11,329 nt of DNA from Bacillota bacterium. Its GTDB lineage: Bacteria; Bacillota; Clostridia; Lachnospirales; Lachnospiraceae. This document shows, in pieces, positions 6,896 through 11,329 of the stretch (its first letter is position 1; every line of letters starts with the position of its first letter). The notes beneath the pieces are model-generated. The model was given only the letters and a program-made list of their open reading frames with translations, was not told where the DNA came from and ran no database searches. The position numbers and the translations under genes are program-made. The DNA lies in contig JAEWWQ010000317.1 in the NCBI GenBank assembly GCA_023458855.1, positions 1 through 11,329 of the forward strand. The letters run 5' to 3'.

Positions 6896-8353
6896 TCAGG
6901 TTATTTCATATAATATCTGGTAAACTTCATCCTCATCAATACATTTCCCGTTTCTGATATAAATATTCTCTCCTTCAAACATATTTAATTCTGAGGAATT
7001 CTGTGTCAAAATAATAATCGTTATCCCTGCTTCCTGCAATTTATGAATCATTTCAAGAGTTACTTCTCTTATATGGATATCCGCTTCTACGAAAGGTTTC
7101 AATATTACTAATACCTTAGGATGAAAAAGAAACCACCTGAAATATGCAATTCTTTGTAACATTTCAGGTTTTAGGCGCCGAAGCCTTGTACTGGAAATTT
7201 CCTCTCCCAAATACTCTGAAATCTGTAAATTGACACTTTTTACATATTTTCTTCTTGCCCATACCCAGGCACTCTTTTGTGCAAGTGCTACGTTCAGATT
7301 GTCTCTGACACTCATGTCATAAAATAGCATTCCTTTATAGGGCGATTCACCAACAAAGCCGATTCCTTTTTTCATAGCCTGCGCAATGCTGCCGACACTG
7401 TATCCCCGGTTATTCAGAATTACTTTTCCTTCAGTCAGTTTTTCTTTTCCTGTCAACACATTCAGAATTTGTTCACAGGAAGTATCATCCAAATAAAATA
7501 TCTTTAATATTTCTCCTCTTTCAATACTAAATGACAGATTCTTAAGCCATGAAGTGGATACCCCCTGCCACTCCATCACTACTGTTGACTCTGCTTCTAT
7601 CCCGCTGAGACTGACAGCGTCCTGCGCTGGTTCTTTCCGAGTGTTCATTAAGGCCGTAAACAATTTTTCTTTATCCATAAATCCATGATCCACTATGCCT
7701 GCCGTCCTGCCATGCTGTACAATAAACAGACGGGCCGTTTTTTCGAAAATAATATCCTCCATGGATTCTATCACAACAAAAGACATCCCCTTGCTGCAAA
7801 GCTTTTCAAGCAACTGATAAATATCCTCTAACTCGTTTCTTTTTAAAAATCCTGCAATAGAGGATAAAACAACGGCTTGTTTCTCCTCTATATAGGCTTT
7901 GATGATTTCTACAATGACCCGTTCCTTTACAGTCAATCCGCTTACTGATTTTGCAACATTAATATTTAATGATAACTCATTCAGTAATTTTTGGCTTATC
8001 TCCAGATATTGATTCCGAAACAAGAACTTCCGTTTATCTACAAACAGAAAAATATTTTCAAGTACGCTCAGAGTCTCCACCAGCATACTCTTACTATCTA
8101 TCAGTTTGATTTGCTTTTCAAAAATCTTATCCGCACCGCTCAGTTCAAGACATACACTATTTAAATAGATTTTTCCGGATAACAGCTTTTCTTTGCCCGT
8201 TATTAATTTGTGAAATCCTTTTCTTTCAATAACACTGTCAAAAAAAATTCCAATTATCTCCCCTTGGTATAATTGCAGCTGCAAGCCCTCAAAAACAGGT
8301 ATTTCATTATCAACCATGGTTCCTTTTTCAATAACCAGCCGTTCCCTTTTCAT
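6896..8353 (-). CDS. Degenerate MglA/RbsA-like ABC protein lacking ATPase motifs, co-encoded with a two-component system
   Basis: This has the length and two-domain plan of a sugar-importer ATPase such as MglA, but the catalytic motifs are gone. Compared with mglA here, first-half Walker A becomes FFDSVIERK-G, with Arg for the catalytic Lys. The Q-loop Gln is Ser87. The signature VSQKQ is VKERV. Walker B Asp-Glu is Ser164-Ser165, and the H-loop His is Ser197. In the second half LSGGNQQ becomes LKPEMLQ and Walker B DEP becomes LKP. Fold landmarks persist: LENIFLF, LTGKEKLxxGKxxLN in both halves, and the second D-loop Asp. The frame is intact, so this is not a decayed gene. It overlaps the kinase gene by 26 bp. 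I start at 8353 (MKRERLVIEKG), with GGAG 8 bases upstream; an ATG at 8371 has no such site. It probably does not hydrolyse ATP. A structural or signalling role towards the permease or kinase is inference. Confidence 0.85.
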   Translation of the reverse strand: MKRERLVIEKGTMVDNEIPVFEGLQLQLYQGEIIGIFFDSVIERKGFHKLITGKEKLLSGKIYLNSVCLELSGADKIFEKQIKLIDSKSMLVETLSVLENIFLFVDKRKFLFRNQYLEISQKLLNELSLNINVAKSVSGLTVKERVIVEIIKAYIEEKQAVVLSSIAGFLKRNELEDIYQLLEKLCSKGMSFVVIESMEDIIFEKTARLFIVQHGRTAGIVDHGFMDKEKLFTALMNTRKEPAQDAVSLSGIEAESTVVMEWQGVSTSWLKNLSFSIERGEILKIFYLDDTSCEQILNVLTGKEKLTEGKVILNNRGYSVGSIAQAMKKGIGFVGESPYKGMLFYDMSVRDNLNVALAQKSAWVWARRKYVKSVNLQISEYLGEEISSTRLRRLKPEMLQRIAYFRWFLFHPKVLVILKPFVEADIHIREVTLEMIHKLQEAGITIIILTQNSSELNMFEGENIYIRNGKCIDEDEVYQILYEIT

Positions 8354-9401
8354 TCCTGTTTCTCCGTTCATTCTGAATAATCGGTAATGTTATACACACA
8401 TGGGTACCTACATCTCTAAAGCTATATACATGAATTCCATATTCCTCGCCAAAGAGCAGTTTGATTCTACGGCAAACATTGTTTAGTGCAATGCCGCCTC
8501 TGCCTTTTTGCGGATCTTTAATATACCCTACTGAAACATGTTCTAATTTTTGATTGATTGACTTTAGCGTTTCTTCCTCAATTCCGACCCCATCATCTCT
8601 TACGTGTATTAATACCCTGTTATCTGTTTTCTCGATTTCAACTTTTATAGTTCCACCTTCCGAACGTTTTTCCAAGCCATGAAAAATAGCATTTTCAACA
8701 ATTGGCTGAAGCATTAATTTGGGACATTGCAATTGTAAAACTCCCGCATCTTCTTCCGGAATATCAATTTGTATCTTTAACCTTTCTCCAAAACGATATT
8801 GCTGTATCATAAAATAATTATCTACATTTTCAAGTTCATCCATCAGTGTGACCAGTGTGCTTGTTTCCGTAATCGTATATCTGAAATATGTGGAAAGTGC
8901 CTCTGTAATATCCGCTATATTATCCATTCCGGCACATAGCGCATCACCTCTGATGGCATCTAATGTATTATATAGAAAATGTGGATTTATCTGATTCTGT
9001 AAGGCTAATAATTCTGCCTGCTTCGTTGATACCTGAATTGTTTTGTTTCGGTCAACTAATTCGTCAAATCTCAAAAAGACATCTCCGATTTCCGGAAACA
9101 AGCCTGCTGATTTGTCCAGAAGTTCACTATAGATCTGTCCTTTTACAAACCGATGGAATAATGATCGGAATTCTAAGTATGGAATTCGTATCCATCTGTT
9201 AATAAGGTAGTAGCCTCCTATCAGAAATACTGCAAAAGCACTCACGACGAACAGCCAGATATATAGTTCCGCAATGCCTGATTTATATAATAAAATTACA
9301 ACTGCCAGTCCAGATATGATGTTGGTGATACTTAATATAAGTATTACAATAATTGCTTTTCCTGCAAAGGTTTTTTTATTGGGTCTGATTTCTTTATCCA
9401 T
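8328..9401 (-). CDS. YesM-type sensor histidine kinase with minimal extracellular region
   Basis: This is the membrane sensor kinase partner of the adjacent response regulator. Two membrane helices at about residues 16-39 and 46-67 enclose only about seven outside residues. A HAMP-like linker follows. The His_kinase motif QNQINPHFLYN contains the phospho-acceptor His141. The ATPase domain has the N-box PIVENAIFHG (Asn237), the G1 box DDGVGI (269-274) and a GRGGIALNN lid region (300-308). At 357 residues it is much shorter than YesM kinases with large extracellular Cache domains, so it is unlikely to bind a sugar directly outside. The ATG overlaps the regulator's last codons by 8 bp (ATGGATAA), with AGGA 7 bases upstream, indicating translational coupling. 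The signal may come through a partner protein; the co-encoded ABC-like protein is the obvious candidate. Confidence 0.93.
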   Translation of the reverse strand: MDKEIRPNKKTFAGKAIIVILILSITNIISGLAVVILLYKSGIAELYIWLFVVSAFAVFLIGGYYLINRWIRIPYLEFRSLFHRFVKGQIYSELLDKSAGLFPEIGDVFLRFDELVDRNKTIQVSTKQAELLALQNQINPHFLYNTLDAIRGDALCAGMDNIADITEALSTYFRYTITETSTLVTLMDELENVDNYFMIQQYRFGERLKIQIDIPEEDAGVLQLQCPKLMLQPIVENAIFHGLEKRSEGGTIKVEIEKTDNRVLIHVRDDGVGIEEETLKSINQKLEHVSVGYIKDPQKGRGGIALNNVCRRIKLLFGEEYGIHVYSFRDVGTHVCITLPIIQNERRNRNEKGTAGY

Positions 9402-11010
9402 ACAATTTCCTATACTCCGACGGATTTACACCTGTTAGTTTCTTAAAAATTTTGGAAAAATACTTTACATCCGAATATCCTATTTCTGTAGAAATATCTG
9501 CAATCTCCATATTTGTCTGCGTCAGGTATTGTTTTGCATTTTGTACTCTTACTTCCAGCAAATATTCTGTAAAACTTTTTCCTGTCTCCTTTTTAAATAA
9601 CGATGAAAAATATGCCGGATTAAATCCAACTGCATGACTTACATTTTCTAAACTAATTGCTTTATTATAATTATCATAAATATATTGTTTTGCCTGTCTG
9701 ATAGGAATACTATTCAGCTCTTTTTTACTTTCCAGATACTTTTCCATCTGTTCCTTAATATTTCTGTCCAGCCATTCAAAAACCTCGTGATATGTGAGAA
9801 ACATTTTATACTTATCTTCAAAAAACATTTGTGCAGGCAATACATAATTAACCATATAATTTTTCGCTGCAAAAAGTAAAGTAGCAATTAGCTCTGCATA
9901 AATCCTGAAAATCAACTCTCCATCCAGATGATCCTTCTGTTTTCCAATTGCCTCTGCCACCCTGTTGATCTCTTCCAGCACTCCATTAATATCCATGAGC
10001 TCGACCAAAGAAATCAAATGTTTTCTGTCTGCTGCGCTAAAGATATCTTCAACCTTAATTACCGCTTCTTTGCATTCCGCATATTCTATAATATAGGGTG
10101 CTGTAAACAGTACTCTGTTCAAAATAGCCGTTTTCGCCTGAAGCATAGCCTCCAGACAGTAACTAATGCCATCATACATATTGCTTAACCCTATTACCAT
10201 ATCAAATTCTCCAAATATGGCTTTTAGGTTTCCTACATCAATCCGGAGCATATTTAATCTCTTTTTAATTAATGTCAATGATGCATCTCCCAGATTTAAC
10301 AGGCAAATAATTTCTCCATCATATATTGCTGTAATTAATTCCTTACATTCACTTTCTATTTTTTCTTCAAAAATCGTCTGTATCTTGGATAGTAATAAAG
10401 CATAAGACTCAGAATCCATTTTCGCACTTTTTAAGAATGGCCTGGCATTAATGACCGCATAATTACCCTCTCTGAAATGGCAGCTATACTCTGCATTTAT
10501 TTCCTCTAAACTTTTCTGAAGAAGAAGTGGATTGGAAGAGGAGAGCACTTCCGAAATAAACTTTCGATTGTTCTTTGCTTCTGAAGAATGTAATTTTTCC
10601 CGTAGTTCTTCTCTTTCAGACAACTCCATATTCATTGAATTTTTCTTTTCAATAATCTTACTCAATGTCTCATGCAGCTCTTTCTTTTTTAACGGCTTGA
10701 GCAAGTAATTTTCAACACCGTACTTTATTGCCTGCTGTGCATATTCGAACTGGCTATACCCACTTATAATTATAAAATATATATTAGGATATAGCTCTTT
10801 TGTTTTCCTGATCAATTCTATTCCGTCATAGGTAGGCATGCGTATATCTGTAATGACAATATCGGGCTGATGCTCAATAATTGCTTCATAAGCTTTCTTT
10901 CCATCATTAACAATGGCCGCTAATTCCATCCCCATTGCTTCCCAGTCAATTAAATATTTAATTAGTTTACATACTTTTTCTTCATCATCTGCGATTACTA
11001 CTTTTAACAA
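9394..11010 (-). CDS. YesN-type response regulator with AraC DNA-binding domain
   Basis: This is the cytoplasmic transcription regulator of the two-component pair. An N-terminal receiver domain (about 1-120) has acidic Asp8-Asp9, phospho-acceptor Asp55 in ITDIRMP, Ser83 and Lys105 in LLKPL. A poorly conserved middle region of about 300 residues follows, as is usual for long YesN proteins. The C-terminal 105 residues are a two-helix-turn-helix AraC domain (AISLENVSHAVGFNPAYFSS; then IADISTEIGYSDVKYFSKIF and GVNPSEYR). The start is TTG at 11010, supported by GAGGAG 6 bases upstream and by the receiver domain beginning at once (MLKVVIADDEE). It is the first gene of the cassette and overlaps the kinase start. 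Its likely target is the mglB promoter, where AraC-like direct repeats are visible. Confidence 0.95.
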   Translation of the reverse strand: MLKVVIADDEEKVCKLIKYLIDWEAMGMELAAIVNDGKKAYEAIIEHQPDIVITDIRMPTYDGIELIRKTKELYPNIYFIIISGYSQFEYAQQAIKYGVENYLLKPLKKKELHETLSKIIEKKNSMNMELSEREELREKLHSSEAKNNRKFISEVLSSSNPLLLQKSLEEINAEYSCHFREGNYAVINARPFLKSAKMDSESYALLLSKIQTIFEEKIESECKELITAIYDGEIICLLNLGDASLTLIKKRLNMLRIDVGNLKAIFGEFDMVIGLSNMYDGISYCLEAMLQAKTAILNRVLFTAPYIIEYAECKEAVIKVEDIFSAADRKHLISLVELMDINGVLEEINRVAEAIGKQKDHLDGELIFRIYAELIATLLFAAKNYMVNYVLPAQMFFEDKYKMFLTYHEVFEWLDRNIKEQMEKYLESKKELNSIPIRQAKQYIYDNYNKAISLENVSHAVGFNPAYFSSLFKKETGKSFTEYLLEVRVQNAKQYLTQTNMEIADISTEIGYSDVKYFSKIFKKLTGVNPSEYRKLYG

Positions 11011-11073
11011 TTTTTTCTCCTCTGATCAACAATATGTGATTGGCTATTTATTCTTTTCCTAAATATATTCCCT

Positions 11074-11102
11074 ATTTTTCATGATTTCTCTACAGATGTC
11101 AA
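11074..11102 (-). promoter_or_regulatory. Possible promoter of the regulatory cassette
   Basis: A perfect -35 TTGACA (11097-11102) is followed after 17 bp by AAAAAT (11074-11079), a weak -10 that matches four of six consensus bases. The predicted start would leave a leader of about 55-60 bases before the TTG start codon. The -35 is convincing and the -10 is poor, so this is a low or regulated promoter at best. Confidence 0.4.
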
Positions 11103-11166
11103 GAAGAACTATATCTAACCTAAGAATAAACTGTAACTAATAATGAAACAATATACAAAATTTGGC

Positions 11167-11207
11167 AAAAAAATGCTCCAGGCATTATCTTATCAATGTC
11201 TGGAGCA
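11167..11207 (-). terminator. Terminator of the tRNA transcript, possibly bidirectional
   Basis: A 13-bp stem (11174-11186 with 11195-11207, one G-U wobble) with an 8-base loop is followed by seven Us on the minus strand. On the plus strand the same stem is followed by CTTTTT, so it might stop transcription both ways. It separates the tRNA unit from the regulator gene. Confidence 0.85.
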
Positions 11208-11218
11208 CTTTTTATGTT

Positions 11219-11257
11219 AAGAAACAAGGTTTCTTCCAATGCGAATCATAGATTCGC
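11219..11257 (-). other. Two short hairpins in the tRNA 3' trailer
   Basis: AAGAAAC pairs with GTTTCTT (11219-11235), and GCGAATC pairs with GATTCGC (11241-11257). Each is a perfect 7-bp stem with a 3-base loop. They fill the space between the tRNA 3' end and its terminator, where 3' processing occurs. Confidence 0.45.
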
Positions 11258-11262
11258 TATAC

Positions 11263-11329
11263 TGCCGGCGACCGGAATCGAACCGGTACGGGAGTATAAG
11301 TCCCGCAGGATTTTAAGTCCTGTGCGTCT
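11263..11329 (-). tRNA. tRNA-Leu (anticodon UAA), 5' part outside the window
   Basis: This is a class II tRNA for leucine UUA codons. On the minus strand the anticodon stem CAGGA/TCCTG encloses the loop CTTAAAA, with anticodon TAA at 11313-11315. A long variable arm (CGGGA...TCCCG) and a T-arm (ACCGG TTCGATT CCGGT) follow, then the acceptor 3' strand CGCCGGC with discriminator A at 11263. CCA is not encoded. The window begins within the D-arm, so roughly the first 20 bases and the acceptor 5' strand are missing. Confidence 0.95.

Noticed and set aside
6896..8371. The degenerate ABC gene as a pseudogene
   Set aside because: The frame is intact over its normal length, with coupled translation signals and retained fold landmarks; loss is concentrated in catalytic motifs.
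11103..11135. An ATTCTTAGGTTAG segment upstream of the regulator gene resembling the mglB half-site (autoregulation)
   Set aside because: Only 10 of 13 positions match, there is no second half-site 21 bp away, and its distance to the -35 differs from that at mglB.
1..11329. CRISPR arrays, insertion sequences or prophage attachment sites
   Set aside because: No regularly spaced repeats, transposase or integrase genes were seen; the tRNA edge alone does not indicate an integrated element.

Overview
The window looks like a chromosomal carbohydrate-utilisation locus from a low-GC Gram-positive bacterium. The best guess is a Lachnospiraceae-type Clostridia (gut Firmicute). This rests on AT-rich composition, strong GGAGG-type ribosome binding sites, a lipoprotein sugar-binding protein, and a YesM/YesN-type two-component pair beside an Mgl-type sugar ABC importer. 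The genus is inference. Every gene is on the minus strand, so the locus reads right to left.

Right edge (11,167-11,329): the 3' part of a tRNA-Leu(UAA) gene, two small trailer hairpins and a strong terminator. Regulatory cassette (6,896-11,010): three overlapping genes in transcription order. They encode an AraC-type response regulator, a short sensor histidine kinase with almost no extracellular domain, and a full-length Mgl/RbsA-like ABC protein in which the ATPase motifs of both halves have been lost. A hairpin terminator closes this unit. Control region (about 6,713-6,816): a sigma-A promoter with 17-bp spacing. Just upstream of its -35 lies a pair of direct repeats 21 bp apart that look like an AraC-type activator site.

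Catabolic operon (1-6,673, running off the left edge): mglB (lipoprotein sugar-binding protein), mglA (active double ATPase), mglC (permease), a cytoplasmic GH3 beta-glycosidase, and a GH42 beta-galactosidase whose 3' end lies outside the window. Several spacers hold strong RNA hairpins without U-tracts. These probably tune relative expression inside the operon rather than end transcription.

Working model: MglBAC imports a galactose- or glucose-containing glycoside or sugar, GH42 and GH3 hydrolyse it in the cytoplasm, and the kinase/regulator pair switches on the mgl promoter. The unusual part is the dead ABC protein co-encoded with a kinase that has no obvious sensor domain. It could couple the importer's state to the kinase, a possible three-component sensing system. 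That role is inference; the motif loss, gene overlap and promoter architecture are visible in the sequence.
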